Positions 11,686 through 21,481 of a DNA stretch of 64,000 nt are shown in pieces; the first letter of the stretch is position 1, and every line of letters begins with the position of its first letter. Origin of the DNA: Vibrio rhizosphaerae (GTDB lineage: Bacteria > Pseudomonadota > Gammaproteobacteria > Enterobacterales > Vibrionaceae); the NCBI RefSeq assembly GCF_024347095.1, contig NZ_AP024904.1, positions 124,001 through 188,000 of the forward strand, written 5' to 3'. The notes under the pieces are model-generated. The model worked only from the letters and a program-made list of their open reading frames with translations, ran no database searches and was not told the DNA's origin. The position numbers and the translations under genes are program-made.

Positions 11686-11826
11686 AAAGGTCCTTTCGTA
11701 TCGTAAATTACTCGGTCAATCACGGGAGAATGGTGTTGTTCCCGGAGCAGACAGTTAACCTGCCATCGGTGAGAAAACAGAGAATAAGCCTCCATTATAA
11801 TCATCTTTGGCGGCTTTCACAGTCTG

Positions 11827-13845
11827 CTACGGAGTCGATGTTTTCGGAGAGACGCTATCCTGAGATGGGCAATCCTTGGATGCGCAGTAGAGGATTGCGA
11901 AAGACATGGCGGGTTGTAATCGCTCACGACTTGTTGTGGTGGACTGGATGTCAAAAGAGGCGGTATCACATAAGACTTGCCATGTTTGGTGGCCTTCGGG
12001 CAGAGAAAAACGAGCCGGCGCTTTGGTACGGTTAATTAAATACAGGATTTCATCGCCGTTGTCACCGATTCCCAGATGGAGTGACACACTATTGAGTTGG
12101 TTCCAGTCATCTTGCGTCATCAGTGAGCCATCCACTTTTCGCCAGAAAACACGGTTTGAGTTACGTGAATCACCGCTGAAGGCTTGGATAAACGGCACCA
12201 TATATTGTTCGCGGGCGACGACAAGTTTGCCCAGCCATTGCTGAAACTGTTGTTCGTCTGCACCCAACTGCCACTGAAGCCAACTGATTTCGTTATCCTG
12301 ACAGTAGGCATTGTTGTTGCCTTGTTGTGTATGGGATAGCAGGTCGGCCGTCAGTAGGTGCGGGATGCCAAATGAGAACAGAACGGTCACCATAAAGTTG
12401 CGTTTCTGCTGCATCCGGCATTTATTGATCTCCGCGTCTTTGGTCGGGCCTTCGACACCATAGTTATCTGAGCGATTGTCCCCGTGCCCGTCGCGGTTCT
12501 GTTCACCATTGGCTTCGTTATGTTTGTGTTTGTATGACACCAGATCTTGCAGCGTAAAGCCGTCATGGTAGGTGATGTAATTGACGGTCAGTTTAAATGG
12601 CCAGTTGGCGGCACTGTATAAGTCTCGCGACCCCATAATTCGGGTCGCAAATTCTTTAAGATATCCTTGATCGCCCCGCCAGAAACTGCGGCTGATATCT
12701 CTGAGTTTATCGTTGGTTTCGTTCCAGCCGAACGGAAAGTTGCCGACTTGATAACCATTCGGCCCGATATCCCAGGGCTCGGCAATCAGTTTGGTCTGTT
12801 TGAGAACCGGATCTTGCGCGACGGCTTTAAAAAACGCGGCATCGGGACTGAATGTTTCACCGGATCTGCCGAGGGTTGCGGCCAGATCGAAACGGAAGCC
12901 ATCGATATGATATTCACTGACCCAGTAACGAAGGGTATCCATCACCAGATTGAGCGACGGCTGATACGCCAGATCGACGGTATTGCCACAGCCGGTGAAA
13001 TTGGCGTAGTCATTTTCATGAGTGATGTAGTATTTGGGATCCAGACCTTTGAGATTGAAGACGGGCCCATCGGCACCCCCTTCGGCAGTATGGTTGTACA
13101 CGACATCAAGAATGACTTCGATCCCAGCCTGATGCAGGGTGCGGATCACGGTTTTCAGCTCAGTGACCGGATCGTCAATCGCGTAGCGCGGGTCGGGCAC
13201 CATAAACAGATAGGGATTGTAGCCCCAATAATTAACCTGTTGTGTCTCTAACAGATGAGATTCATGCATACAGGCCGCAATCGGCAGGAGTTGTAGCGTT
13301 TTGATATGCTGTTGGTCATAAAACGCCATCATCTCCGGGTGAATCAGTCCGAGATACTTTCCTCGTAACTTTGACGGGATATCCGGGTGTTGTTGCGTCA
13401 AACCTTTCACATGGGTTTCGAATAATACGGTCTTTTCCCGTGGGATATTGGGGCGTGTGGTTCCCTGCCAGTCAAAACGGTCATCCACCACCACACATTT
13501 CGCTAATTCAAAGCTGGATTTGATGGTGAAGGGTGGGTCATAGTGAAGTATCCCGTCCAGTGATTTCGCATAAGGGTCAGCGATATATTGCCACTTTTTT
13601 TGGTTGGGCAGCTTGAGCAGGTAACCATATTTCTGGCCGGCGCGAATGGCTGGAAGATAAGTAAAGCGAATGCCGGCATATTCACCGTCGAGCGGATAGC
13701 TCTCGTAATGTCCTTGTTCATCGAATAACGCAAGTCGGATAGCGGGGTTGCCCGGTGCATAAATCGCAAAGTTGCATCCGTCGGTATCCAGTGTGGCACC
13801 TAGAGGATAAGGCTGAGATCGGACATCATCGTTTACTTCATGCAT
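11827..13845 (-). CDS. glgX: glycogen debranching enzyme GlgX
   Basis: Cytoplasmic GH13 isoamylase-type enzyme, 672 aa, that removes the short alpha-1,6 branches left by glycogen phosphorylase. An N-terminal CBM48 domain (about residues 10-100) precedes the catalytic barrel. The catalytic triad is visible: nucleophile aspartate in DGFRFDLA, acid/base glutamate in LIAEPWDIG and third aspartate in TYHDGF. A run rich in H, N and D follows (KHNEANGEQNRDGHGDN). I chose the ATG at 13845, with AGGTGG eight bases upstream; the GTG at 13857 also has a ribosome site and adds four residues. No other glg gene is adjacent. Confidence 0.92.
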   Translation of the reverse strand: MHEVNDDVRSQPYPLGATLDTDGCNFAIYAPGNPAIRLALFDEQGHYESYPLDGEYAGIRFTYLPAIRAGQKYGYLLKLPNQKKWQYIADPYAKSLDGILHYDPPFTIKSSFELAKCVVVDDRFDWQGTTRPNIPREKTVLFETHVKGLTQQHPDIPSKLRGKYLGLIHPEMMAFYDQQHIKTLQLLPIAACMHESHLLETQQVNYWGYNPYLFMVPDPRYAIDDPVTELKTVIRTLHQAGIEVILDVVYNHTAEGGADGPVFNLKGLDPKYYITHENDYANFTGCGNTVDLAYQPSLNLVMDTLRYWVSEYHIDGFRFDLAATLGRSGETFSPDAAFFKAVAQDPVLKQTKLIAEPWDIGPNGYQVGNFPFGWNETNDKLRDISRSFWRGDQGYLKEFATRIMGSRDLYSAANWPFKLTVNYITYHDGFTLQDLVSYKHKHNEANGEQNRDGHGDNRSDNYGVEGPTKDAEINKCRMQQKRNFMVTVLFSFGIPHLLTADLLSHTQQGNNNAYCQDNEISWLQWQLGADEQQFQQWLGKLVVAREQYMVPFIQAFSGDSRNSNRVFWRKVDGSLMTQDDWNQLNSVSLHLGIGDNGDEILYLINRTKAPARFSLPEGHQTWQVLCDTASFDIQSTTTSRERLQPAMSFAILYCASKDCPSQDSVSPKTSTP

Positions 13846-13857
13846 GGCGTTTTCCAC

Positions 13858-14240
13858 CTAGTGATCCTGACTCGTGTTCTTTCTAGTAAAAAACTGTTCT
13901 AGTAAAAAACTTTAGCACGCATTGGTCAAGTGTTCGTCACAAAATGTACACAGATCACGCGAGTGTCAATCGATTCACGCAAGTGCAGGTGACGTACGCT
14001 ATATATTTTATATATCACAGGATTTGTATTTTTGCTGCGAAATCAAGGGAAGCCGATCAGACGTGACACGTCTTCATCATCAATTCACATCTTTATTTTA
14101 GGGAGACATCACTTTGTCATCACTTTGTGAGGAAAATGATTCGCGTCATTACATCTGTTGCTGATATTCTTTTTAATATGGGAATCGTCTGGCACAGAGT
14201 TTGGATACTCTGTTTTGCAACCAACCAGAAATAGGCATGA
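13858..14240. other. intergenic region, 383 bp
   Basis: Divergent promoter region of glgX and the Sel1 gene. It holds a 16-bp tandem duplication next to glgX (listed separately), an AT-rich symmetric stretch near 14000-14018 and a near-repeat of ATCACTTTGT at about 14107-14129. No gene seen. Confidence 0.45.
13881..13912. repeat. 16-bp tandem duplication upstream of glgX
   Basis: Two adjacent units, TTCTAGTAAAAAACTG and TTCTAGTAAAAAACTT, differ at one base. They lie 36-67 bases upstream of the chosen glgX start and could be within its promoter or leader. Confidence 0.8.
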
Positions 14241-15431
14241 ATGAATATTATCGGATTTTTAATGGGACTGGCTGGTCTATCACTGATTTTATTAGTGTCT
14301 TGGATGATGGTCCTGTCGTTAAAGCAAAAGCGTCTGGAAGCTGAACGTCAAGCCCGGGACAGTTTTGATCGCCGTGCGAGAGAACAAGCTATAGCAGAAG
14401 ACCGGAAAGAGCGGCAGAGGAAAGCTGAAGAAGGCCATATTCCGACAATTCTCTATTTAGCCAAAGAAGCAGAGAAACGCGATTTGCGTGAAGCATTATT
14501 TTGGTATGAAAAGGCGGCGTCTCTGGAAAATATCACCGGGATGTATGGTGTTGTGCGGATTTGTCAGCGTTCGCGCAAAGATACGGTTCTGGAAGAAAAA
14601 GCGAAATTCTGGCAAATGTATATTCGCGGTATGGAAGGGGATTTACATTCGCTTTGTGAGACCGCAAAGGCTTATTTCGCCGGTCTGGGGATTTCGGTAG
14701 ATATTGACAAAGGGGTTCGGATTCTTGAAAAAGTGGCCCTGTCAAACTTCATCCCGGCCCAATTGATTTTAGGTGACTGGTATGTCTCCCGCGAGAATCC
14801 GGTGCCGAAGCCTGAAGATGCTTGTTTTTGGTATGCCAAGGCTGCCAGACTCGATAGTTCGGAAGGGATGATGAAACTGGGTTTGAGTTACCTCAAGGGT
14901 AATGGGGTAGGTCAGGATCATCGTAAAGGTTGCTACTGGCTGGAATGTGCCGGAGAAAAGGGCAATGCCGAGGCGATGTATCATGCCGGGAAAGCATGGA
15001 TGGATCATGGTGCCTACGGGAATTCGGTGGCTTATATCTGGCTCTTTTTATCGGCGCATTGTGGTTATGAGCCGGCAAAAGGGATGCGTGATGATGTTGG
15101 TAGCCGGCTTGGCGTTGACTCGATTGTCCTGTTACAAAGCTTTGCCAAACCCTTGTTGAAAAAAATTCAGGCAGGGACGATCGGGAAGCATCTGATTATC
15201 CGGGCTTTCAATAAGTTATATAAACGTAATGTACCGATTCCCCGACGGGAATATCCTGAGGATGATTTTTCGCCCGCTGATGATAGCGATGTGCTGGTTG
15301 CTGAAATGGAGGAGTTGTTGCCCGGAACCGATCACGAGACGCCGAGTGATCCTGCTCAGGGAGACTCAGAACAAGATGCCGGTAAGCAAAAGAAAGCAAA
15401 GCTGGACTTTACCGATAAGCATATGCACTAG
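14241..15431 (+). CDS. membrane-anchored Sel1-repeat protein
   Basis: 396 aa. One membrane segment at residues 4-26 is followed by a charged coiled coil rich in R, E and K (about 27-68). Then come Sel1-type helical repeats (about 65-270) with recognisable pieces such as ALFWYEKAA, ACFWYAKAA and GCYWLECAGEKGNAEAMY. The acidic C-terminus (about 335-396) looks disordered. Sel1 repeats usually mediate protein contacts; no enzyme domain is present and the role is unknown. It is transcribed alone, divergent from glgX and convergent with sstT. Confidence 0.82.
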   Translation: MNIIGFLMGLAGLSLILLVSWMMVLSLKQKRLEAERQARDSFDRRAREQAIAEDRKERQRKAEEGHIPTILYLAKEAEKRDLREALFWYEKAASLENITGMYGVVRICQRSRKDTVLEEKAKFWQMYIRGMEGDLHSLCETAKAYFAGLGISVDIDKGVRILEKVALSNFIPAQLILGDWYVSRENPVPKPEDACFWYAKAARLDSSEGMMKLGLSYLKGNGVGQDHRKGCYWLECAGEKGNAEAMYHAGKAWMDHGAYGNSVAYIWLFLSAHCGYEPAKGMRDDVGSRLGVDSIVLLQSFAKPLLKKIQAGTIGKHLIIRAFNKLYKRNVPIPRREYPEDDFSPADDSDVLVAEMEELLPGTDHETPSDPAQGDSEQDAGKQKKAKLDFTDKHMH

Positions 15432-15520
15432 TCTATAGACGTGAATGGAAATAATACGTTAGCGACTTAACGAAGCTACAGAGATGCCAACGAACGGTCG
15501 GCTCATTATAGGAATCGACA

Positions 15521-15545
15521 CTATCCTGCCTTGGTGGCAGGATAG
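15521..15545. terminator. hairpin between convergent genes
   Basis: Perfect 10-bp inverted repeat CTATCCTGCC-N5-GGCAGGATAG between the convergent Sel1 and sstT genes. It lacks a T-run on either side, so it may be a weak terminator or a transcript-stabilising hairpin. Confidence 0.5.
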
Positions 15546-15558
15546 CATCACGAAAGCA

Positions 15559-16776
15559 TCAGACCGTTTTCTGGTGCTCTGCCTGACAGACTGCCGCAGT
15601 GAATACAACATCTGTTGAACTGTTGAGCGCGGTTTCTGCTGAATCTTGAATCACACCGATAATAAATCCGACCGCCACGACCTGCATCGCGACATCATTG
15701 GAGATACCGAAAAGACCACATGCCAGCGGGATAAGGAGCAAAGAGCCTCCGGCAACGCCCGAAGCGCCACATGCTGAGATTGCAGCCACAAAGCTGAGCA
15801 GTAATGCACTCATCATATCGACTTCAATTCCCAGTGTGTTAACCGCAGCTAGGGTCAGAACGGTGATGGTGATAGCCGCACCGGCCATATTAATGGTCGC
15901 ACCCAGCGGAATGGATACAGAATAGGTATCTTCATCCAATCCCAGTTTGTCACACAGGTTCAGGTTGACCGGAATATTGGCAGCACTTGAACGCGTGAAG
16001 AATGCTGTCACACCACTTTCACGCAGACATTGAAATACCAACGGGTACGGGTTGCGGCGTGTTTTGACATAAACGATCAACGGATTGACGACCAGTGCGA
16101 TAAACAGCATCGATGCCAGTAAGACGGCAAGAAGATGGGTATAACCTGCCAGTGCCGAGAACCCGGTTGTTGCAAATGTTGACGCAACCAGACCAAAAAT
16201 ACCAAATGGGGCGAGGCGAATGACGAAGCGGACAATCATAGCAACACCGTGGCTGAGGTCTTCAAGGACGGCTTTAGTCGATGCACTGGCATGATGTAAC
16301 GCCAGTCCTAAACCAATCGCCCAAGCCAGAATACCGATATAGTTGGCTTGAAGAATGGCATTGAGCGGATTATCGACAATCTTAAACAGAAGAGTATGAA
16401 GTACTTCTGTGATGCCTTGTGGTGGGGTTGCCCCATCGGCACCGGCAACCAGTGTCAACGTGGTAGGAAACATAAAACTTAACACCACTGCAGTCAGTGC
16501 CGCGGTAAAGGTTCCCAGTAAATACAAGCCCACGATAGGCCGCATAAAGGTATGTTGATTTCTTTTTTGATTGGCAATGGAAGCCGCAACTAAAACGAAA
16601 ACGAGAACAGGTGCGACGGCTTTCAGTGCACTGACAAAAAAGCTGCCCAGCAGGCCGGCTTTAGTGGCAGATTCGGGAGAAAATGTTGCCAGAAGTGCAC
16701 CGAGAACAATGCCTGCAATAATTTGCAGCACTAAGTTGCCCCGGGCAAAACGAGCGAAGATGTTGTTGCTTTGCAT
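15559..16776 (-). CDS. sstT: serine/threonine:sodium symporter
   Basis: Inner-membrane symporter of the dicarboxylate/amino acid:cation family (DAACS), 405 aa, importing serine and threonine with sodium. The start [20 protein letters not shown] and the later segments [35 protein letters not shown] region (residues about 280-305) match SstT. About eight membrane segments plus re-entrant loops are expected. AGGGATTAGT precedes the ATG at 16776. It is monocistronic. Confidence 0.92.
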   Translation of the reverse strand: MQSNNIFARFARGNLVLQIIAGIVLGALLATFSPESATKAGLLGSFFVSALKAVAPVLVFVLVAASIANQKRNQHTFMRPIVGLYLLGTFTAALTAVVLSFMFPTTLTLVAGADGATPPQGITEVLHTLLFKIVDNPLNAILQANYIGILAWAIGLGLALHHASASTKAVLEDLSHGVAMIVRFVIRLAPFGIFGLVASTFATTGFSALAGYTHLLAVLLASMLFIALVVNPLIVYVKTRRNPYPLVFQCLRESGVTAFFTRSSAANIPVNLNLCDKLGLDEDTYSVSIPLGATINMAGAAITITVLTLAAVNTLGIEVDMMSALLLSFVAAISACGASGVAGGSLLLIPLACGLFGISNDVAMQVVAVGFIIGVIQDSAETALNSSTDVVFTAAVCQAEHQKTV

Positions 16777-17155
16777 ACTAATCCCTGCGATGTAGTGATG
16801 AGGGGATGTTGATCGTGGTTGATTTTGGCCGGAGGACGGCTTGTCTCTGTCTCAGATCACATCCAGATTCGAATTATAATAGTTCTGGACAGCAGTGAGA
16901 CTGAAACCATGTGCTGTGATTCATGCCACTAAAGTCCAGAAAAGTCATATTATAGTGACAAAATGATGTGTCTAGAATTAATTAGATTTCAGGTAGGAAA
17001 ATTGTTAATCAGGCGCAAAAATGTATGATTTTGTTGTTTATGTTAGATTTTTGTAACAAAAAATGCTGTGAAGAATGTGCTTGATTTTTATGTGTTTAGT
17101 TGCGCTTTTAAATGGGGAAGAATAACTTCCCCAAATTGAAAGGTTCTATGGCCTG
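16777..17155. other. intergenic region, 379 bp
   Basis: Upstream region of sstT and downstream region of popT. AT-rich, no gene seen. The end near 17114-17132 holds the popT terminator listed separately. Confidence 0.4.
17108..17132 (-). terminator. terminator of popT
   Basis: Inverted repeat GGGGAAG-N5-CTTCCCC at 17114-17132. Read on the minus strand it is followed by ATTTAAAA, a modest T-rich tail, and it sits just after the popT stop codon. Confidence 0.65.
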
Positions 17156-18076
17156 TCATTTTTGTGAAGGACGGGCAAATTTTTCGAGCGCCAGAACCAG
17201 AATAATGGCGCTACACATCATGACGATCGCCAAAAACAGTTGCGCAGATTGAGAGGTGAGCTGCTCATATGCCATCGGCGACAGATTGTGTTGCACGAGC
17301 GGGACTTGCTCACCGTGAGAATTGGTGCGCCAGCTCAAGGTTTCTTTCCACGGCCAGATCTTTGGTAAGGTGCCGACCATTAAGCCTGTCAGGCCTGACA
17401 ATGTGATATCCCGATAATGCTTCAGCAACCAGGAGAGCAGGTGAGAGAAACTGAGTAATCCGGCGATACACCCGAGCAAGAAGGTCATAAGAATCTCAAT
17501 TTGCATTGCTTTGACTGCGCCGAGAATCGGTGCATACATGCCGAGTAGCAGCAGAATAAAACTCCCTGAAATGCCCGGTAGGATCATGGCGCAGATTGCG
17601 ATACCTCCGGCAATGAAGACATTCAGGAGGGAGGGCTCCAGATTGAGCGGTTGTAATACCGTGATACTATAGGCGAATGCTAACCCCGCGGCCCATACAA
17701 CGAGGTTCACCAAACGTTTCTGCTCAATTTGTCTGAAAATATGGTAGACGGAAACCAGAATGAGACCAAAGAAGAATGACCAAAGTGGGATGGGGTGGGT
17801 GTCCAGTAACCAAGAGATGAGTTTGGCCAGAGTAAGAATGCTGACCAAAATGCCACCGAACAGGCTCAGTAAGAATAGCGCATTAATGTGTTGCAATGTT
17901 GCGGCCATCCCGTGTTGACGCAGGAAGGCAATGAGTCTGGGGTTAATACGCCGGATACTTTCCAGTAATTTGTCATAGATACCGGTAATAAAAGCAATGG
18001 TGCCACCGGAAACCCCCGGCACCACATCCGCGGCTCCCATGGCGAGGCCTTTCAAGAACGTGATCAAATAATTCAT
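17156..18076 (-). CDS. popT: DUF368 protein, likely polyprenyl-phosphate translocase PopT
   Basis: Polytopic inner-membrane protein, 306 aa, of family DUF368. I recall that 2023 work identified DUF368 proteins (PopT) and DedA proteins (UptA) as translocases that return undecaprenyl phosphate to the cytoplasmic face for cell-wall synthesis, and that the V. cholerae homologue matters at alkaline pH. The family signatures GAADVVPGVSGGTIAFITG near the N-terminus and ILPGISGSFILLLLGMY in the middle are both present; they form an internal repeat. I take the ATG at 18076; a TTG at 18088 is also open. It is divergent from the qrr gene. Confidence 0.85.
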   Translation of the reverse strand: MNYLITFLKGLAMGAADVVPGVSGGTIAFITGIYDKLLESIRRINPRLIAFLRQHGMAATLQHINALFLLSLFGGILVSILTLAKLISWLLDTHPIPLWSFFFGLILVSVYHIFRQIEQKRLVNLVVWAAGLAFAYSITVLQPLNLEPSLLNVFIAGGIAICAMILPGISGSFILLLLGMYAPILGAVKAMQIEILMTFLLGCIAGLLSFSHLLSWLLKHYRDITLSGLTGLMVGTLPKIWPWKETLSWRTNSHGEQVPLVQHNLSPMAYEQLTSQSAQLFLAIVMMCSAIILVLALEKFARPSQK

Positions 18077-18200
18077 TGAGTCAATCAAATATAAAGAGTT
18101 ATCGGGCAGTCAGTATATCTAATTCTGATCGAGATCCCCATAGACTTTGCAAAATCGATGTTTGAATTCTGTTCGCTTTTTGCAAAATAACTGTGGTTTT

Positions 18201-18213
18201 TTGCAAAGTGCAA
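18201..18213. promoter_or_regulatory. LuxO binding site upstream of qrr
   Basis: TTGCAAAGTGCAA fits the LuxO consensus TTGCA-N3-TGCAA exactly, 114 bases before the predicted qrr start, a usual distance for a sigma-54 activator. Half-sites TTGCAAAA occur further upstream at about 18147 and 18180. Confidence 0.85.
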
Positions 18214-18287
18214 TCATTTTATTCATTTGAATGCATTTGATTGATGTTTGTTCAAGCTAACATTCTGTATTATATGGTTTTTTAAAG

Positions 18288-18303
18288 TTGGCATAGTCTG
18301 TGC
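18288..18303 (+). promoter_or_regulatory. sigma-54 promoter of qrr
   Basis: TTGGCATAGTCTGTGC has the invariant GG (18290-18291) and GC (18302-18303) ten bases apart, as RpoN promoters require. The predicted start, 12 bases after the GC, falls on the T of TGACCC, the usual first bases of Qrr RNAs. Confidence 0.9.
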
Positions 18304-18314
18304 TTTATTCATTA

Positions 18315-18414
18315 TGACCCTTAAGCCGAGGGTCACCTAGCCAACTGACGTTGTTAGTGGACCTTATTGTTCACATTGATTGTGCCAAGTGCGTATTGCA
18401 CTTGGCTTTTTTTT
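18315..18414 (+). ncRNA. qrr: Qrr quorum-sensing small RNA
   Basis: About 100-nt Hfq-dependent RNA that, at low cell density, represses the luxR/hapR-type master regulator and activates aphA. The sequence begins with the hairpin GACCCT-N7-AGGGTC and contains the highly conserved pairing block CTAGCCAACTGACGTTGTTA (18338-18357). It ends with the terminator stem GCCAAGTGC-N5-GCACTTGGC (18384-18406) and eight T. A sigma-54 promoter and a LuxO operator lie directly upstream. Which Qrr number it is cannot be told; luxO is not next to it, so it is not the luxO-linked qrr1 type. It lies between divergent popT and the MFS gene. Confidence 0.95.
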
Positions 18415-18647
18415 GCCTGCAAATGCGCTTGTGCTGTGGCTGACCTGATGCAAATCTACGCTACAATCCCACCCGTATTTTGATTGATAATGTTCATTTG
18501 CTTCACAATCTTAAGAGCCCACTTCATCGCTGCAATGTCCGTGAGCGCGGTTCGTCAATATTGTTTGTCAATATGGTCTGTGAACATGCATTCTCATTTT
18601 TATCCGGACAGCGTATGATAGGGCTCTTTGTCTGAATCTAAGTAATC
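18415..18647. other. gap between qrr and the MFS gene
   Basis: No gene seen in these 233 bp. The qrr terminator makes read-through into the MFS gene unlikely, so this gap should hold the MFS promoter. Confidence 0.35.
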
Positions 18648-19832
18648 ATGATGTTAAATCGGCAAGTACAGCGCTGGCAGAGCCCGACTCATTTTTTGTT
18701 AATGGTGTCGGTGATTGTGCCGATTGCTTTCTCAAGCTGGACAGCGTTGTTGAACAATTTTGCGATTGAAAAAGCACAGTTTAATGGGGCAGATATCGGG
18801 ATTTTGCAAAGTGTCCGTGAAATTCCCGGCTTGCTTGCCTTTACGGTCGTCTTCATTCTGCCGTTTATCAAAGAGCAACGATTTCTGATGGTTGCCTTAT
18901 TGATGTTGACGATTGGGACGGCGATCACCGGGTTTTTTCCATCGTTTTCAGGGATGCTTTGGACGACGTTATTGATGTCAGCGGGGTTTCATTACATGGA
19001 AACCCTCAAGCAATCACTGGCATTACAGTGGCTCAATAAAGAAGAAGCCCCGGAAATGTTGGGACGGATGATCTCAGTCGGTGCTCTGGCGTCGTTACTC
19101 ACTTATGGCGCACTTTGGGTCATGTTAGAAGTGTTGTCATGGTCTTATCTGTGGGTTTATCTGGTCTGCGGGGGCGTTGCTTGTTTACTGGCGCTGTTTG
19201 TCTGGATGAGTTTTCCACAATATCAGGCGCATACCATTCAAAATAAGAAGTTATTACTGAGAAAACGTTATTGGTTGTATTACGCTTTGACGTTCCTCAG
19301 TGGTGCGCGCCGGCAGATTTTTACGGTATTTGCCGGGTTTCTGATGGTTGAAAAATTCGGTTATTCTGCCGGAGATATCACATTACTTTTTCTGATTAAT
19401 TATGGATTTAACTTTCTGTTTGCCAAGAAAATCGGCCGCGCCATTGGCCGGATTGGTGAACAACGGGCGTTGATGGTTGAATATCTGGGGTTACTGTTTG
19501 TATTTATTGGTTATGCTGTGGTTGAAAACAGCCATTATGCGGCAGGATTATATGTGATTGATCATCTGTTTTTTGCACTGGCGCTGGCGATCAAAACGTA
19601 TTTTCAGAAAATCGCAGATCCGGCAGATATGGCATCGACGGCGGGCGTTTCTTTCACTATTAATCATATTGCTGCCGTGGTCATCCCGGCTACCTTCGGC
19701 TTGATTTGGATGATCTCTCCGGCGATAGTTTTCTACCTTGGTGCCGGTTTGGCGTGTTTGTCTTTATTGTTGTCTCTGAATATTCCCCGGATACCTGCAC
19801 CGGGCAACGAAGTCAAAATCTTGCAGTGGTAA
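18648..19832 (+). CDS. MFS transporter
   Basis: 394 aa, about twelve membrane segments, major facilitator superfamily. No known substrate motif is clear to me; the loop between segments 6 and 7 is short and basic (NKKLLLRKRYW). It may export or import a small metabolite. The ribosome site before ATG 18648 is weak (TAAG), and a second ATG follows directly. It lies downstream of, but is probably not co-transcribed with, the qrr RNA. Confidence 0.8.
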   Translation: MMLNRQVQRWQSPTHFLLMVSVIVPIAFSSWTALLNNFAIEKAQFNGADIGILQSVREIPGLLAFTVVFILPFIKEQRFLMVALLMLTIGTAITGFFPSFSGMLWTTLLMSAGFHYMETLKQSLALQWLNKEEAPEMLGRMISVGALASLLTYGALWVMLEVLSWSYLWVYLVCGGVACLLALFVWMSFPQYQAHTIQNKKLLLRKRYWLYYALTFLSGARRQIFTVFAGFLMVEKFGYSAGDITLLFLINYGFNFLFAKKIGRAIGRIGEQRALMVEYLGLLFVFIGYAVVENSHYAAGLYVIDHLFFALALAIKTYFQKIADPADMASTAGVSFTINHIAAVVIPATFGLIWMISPAIVFYLGAGLACLSLLLSLNIPRIPAPGNEVKILQW

Positions 19833-19895
19833 TCCATCGCCCGATAGTATTATGAGCGGCAGCCTGTCTGTCGCTCTCTGCCACTCAGTCCTCGG

Positions 19896-21479
19896 TTATT
19901 CCTCGGTACAGACTTGATTACGGCCGTTTGCTTTTGCCCGATAAAGCGCTTTATCCGCACGGTAAAAGGTACGTTGGGTATTTTCTCCTTCCCGATGTAA
20001 TGTAATCCCAATACTGACGGTTAACCCTCTTTCTCCGAGTATTTCTTGCCAATTGAATTGATAGATATTTTCACGGAAGTGTTCACCGTGGATTTGCGCT
20101 TCTTCCAGAGTTGTCTGTTCAAGAATGACCAGAAACTCCTCGCCGCCAAAGCGTACGCAGGATGCCTGCTGAAAACTGAAATATTCGTTTAACTGTTTGG
20201 ATACACTGACAATGGCTTTGTCTCCGACAAGGTGACTGAGCTCATCGTTAATCGATTTGAAGTGATCAATATCTACAACAAGAAAGGCGAATGATGTTTC
20301 ATGTAGTAGCAGATCTTTCAGTTTGGTATCCAGCCAGCGTCGGTTATGGAGTTTAGTGAGCGGATCGGTAAACACATCTTGCTGAAGCTGTGCAACGGTA
20401 TTCTTTTGGTTTTCCGTTGTCTCTTTGAGCTCCCGGTTTTCTATCTCTGACAAAATCAGTTTTAACTGAAGTTCGAAGCGCGACAGTCGCCGGAGTTGCG
20501 TTGTGCCCAAATCCCCGATTGGAATCCGCTTCATCAGATCGACTTCGACCTGAAAAGCACGTTTCTGACAGTCCAGTGCTTGCTGATATTTATGTTGGTA
20601 TTCATAAATATAGCTGAGCACCTGATATAAATCTTTTTTCAGTTCAGGATGGGTAAATGAAGCGATTTTTTTATTCTGACTGAGCAGCAACATTTCTGCG
20701 AGATGTGCTTTGCCGATTTGGAGGAAGCACAGTGCCAACTCGATTTTGATTAAGCACGATAGTGAGATCAGATAGTTATGGCGTGTGGTATAAGGCACCG
20801 AGGCGATAACGTGCAGAGCGGAAGAGACATCATTTCTAGCGAGACAAAGTTTAGCTTTGTATAGCAGAATTTGCCCGGCCAGTGTTTTATCACTGACCAG
20901 TATACTCAGCTCTTCACACTCTTTGATAAGCTGGTTCGCCTGATCGTAATTTTTCAGGTCAATATAAGAGGCAAGCATCGATATTTTATAGCGCAGGCGG
21001 AGTGTCCGGCTGGAGATCGCGTGATCAATACTATCGATTTTTTGATAAAAGCGTACGGCTTTCGCCGCGTCACCATAACGGTGACAGAGTGAACCCATTC
21101 CCAGAACAGACTGAGCGTATTCGTCAATAAACCCATGTTCAACCGCGAGGTTTGAAATGGCAATATACGTTTGTAAGGCTGTTTGATAATCGCCGATTGC
21201 GATAAAGCGTTCACTTAAACTGATCTCTATCGATAAGATTTTCTCAGCATCTTGCGGGAGTTGCAGTAATGCCCGGGCTGCTTTGAGTTCCTCAATACTT
21301 TGCTGAAATTGATTCAATGAGGCCCGGTACTCGGCACTGATGATGTAGCACTGGGCTTTTTGCCAGGGCGTTGTCGCAATATTATTTTTGACTTGTGCCC
21401 AGAAAGTGATGGCCTTTTCCCCACTGACTGCAGTGACATCAAGACCTGCGTCTTTTACTTTATTGAGTAAGTCCTGCAT
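19896..21479 (-). CDS. TPR-GGDEF diguanylate cyclase
   Basis: 527 aa cytoplasmic protein. The N-terminal two thirds are helical tetratricopeptide-like repeats (about residues 1-320), followed by a coiled-coil stretch (about 335-370) and a GGDEF domain (about 370-525) with an intact active-site motif, RFGGEEF. It should make cyclic di-GMP. No RxxD inhibitory site lies five residues ahead of it, so product inhibition is unlikely. No membrane segment or signal peptide is seen. I choose the ATG at 21479, with AAGGG eight bases upstream; a GTG at 21485 overlaps the stop of the upstream gene. It is the second gene of a tight pair. Confidence 0.88.
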   Translation of the reverse strand: MQDLLNKVKDAGLDVTAVSGEKAITFWAQVKNNIATTPWQKAQCYIISAEYRASLNQFQQSIEELKAARALLQLPQDAEKILSIEISLSERFIAIGDYQTALQTYIAISNLAVEHGFIDEYAQSVLGMGSLCHRYGDAAKAVRFYQKIDSIDHAISSRTLRLRYKISMLASYIDLKNYDQANQLIKECEELSILVSDKTLAGQILLYKAKLCLARNDVSSALHVIASVPYTTRHNYLISLSCLIKIELALCFLQIGKAHLAEMLLLSQNKKIASFTHPELKKDLYQVLSYIYEYQHKYQQALDCQKRAFQVEVDLMKRIPIGDLGTTQLRRLSRFELQLKLILSEIENRELKETTENQKNTVAQLQQDVFTDPLTKLHNRRWLDTKLKDLLLHETSFAFLVVDIDHFKSINDELSHLVGDKAIVSVSKQLNEYFSFQQASCVRFGGEEFLVILEQTTLEEAQIHGEHFRENIYQFNWQEILGERGLTVSIGITLHREGENTQRTFYRADKALYRAKANGRNQVCTEE

Positions 21480-21481
21480 TT

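Noticed and set aside
12667..13251. 194-codon open frame on the plus strand within glgX
   Set aside because: Antisense shadow of the glgX catalytic domain; low-complexity composition and no family features.
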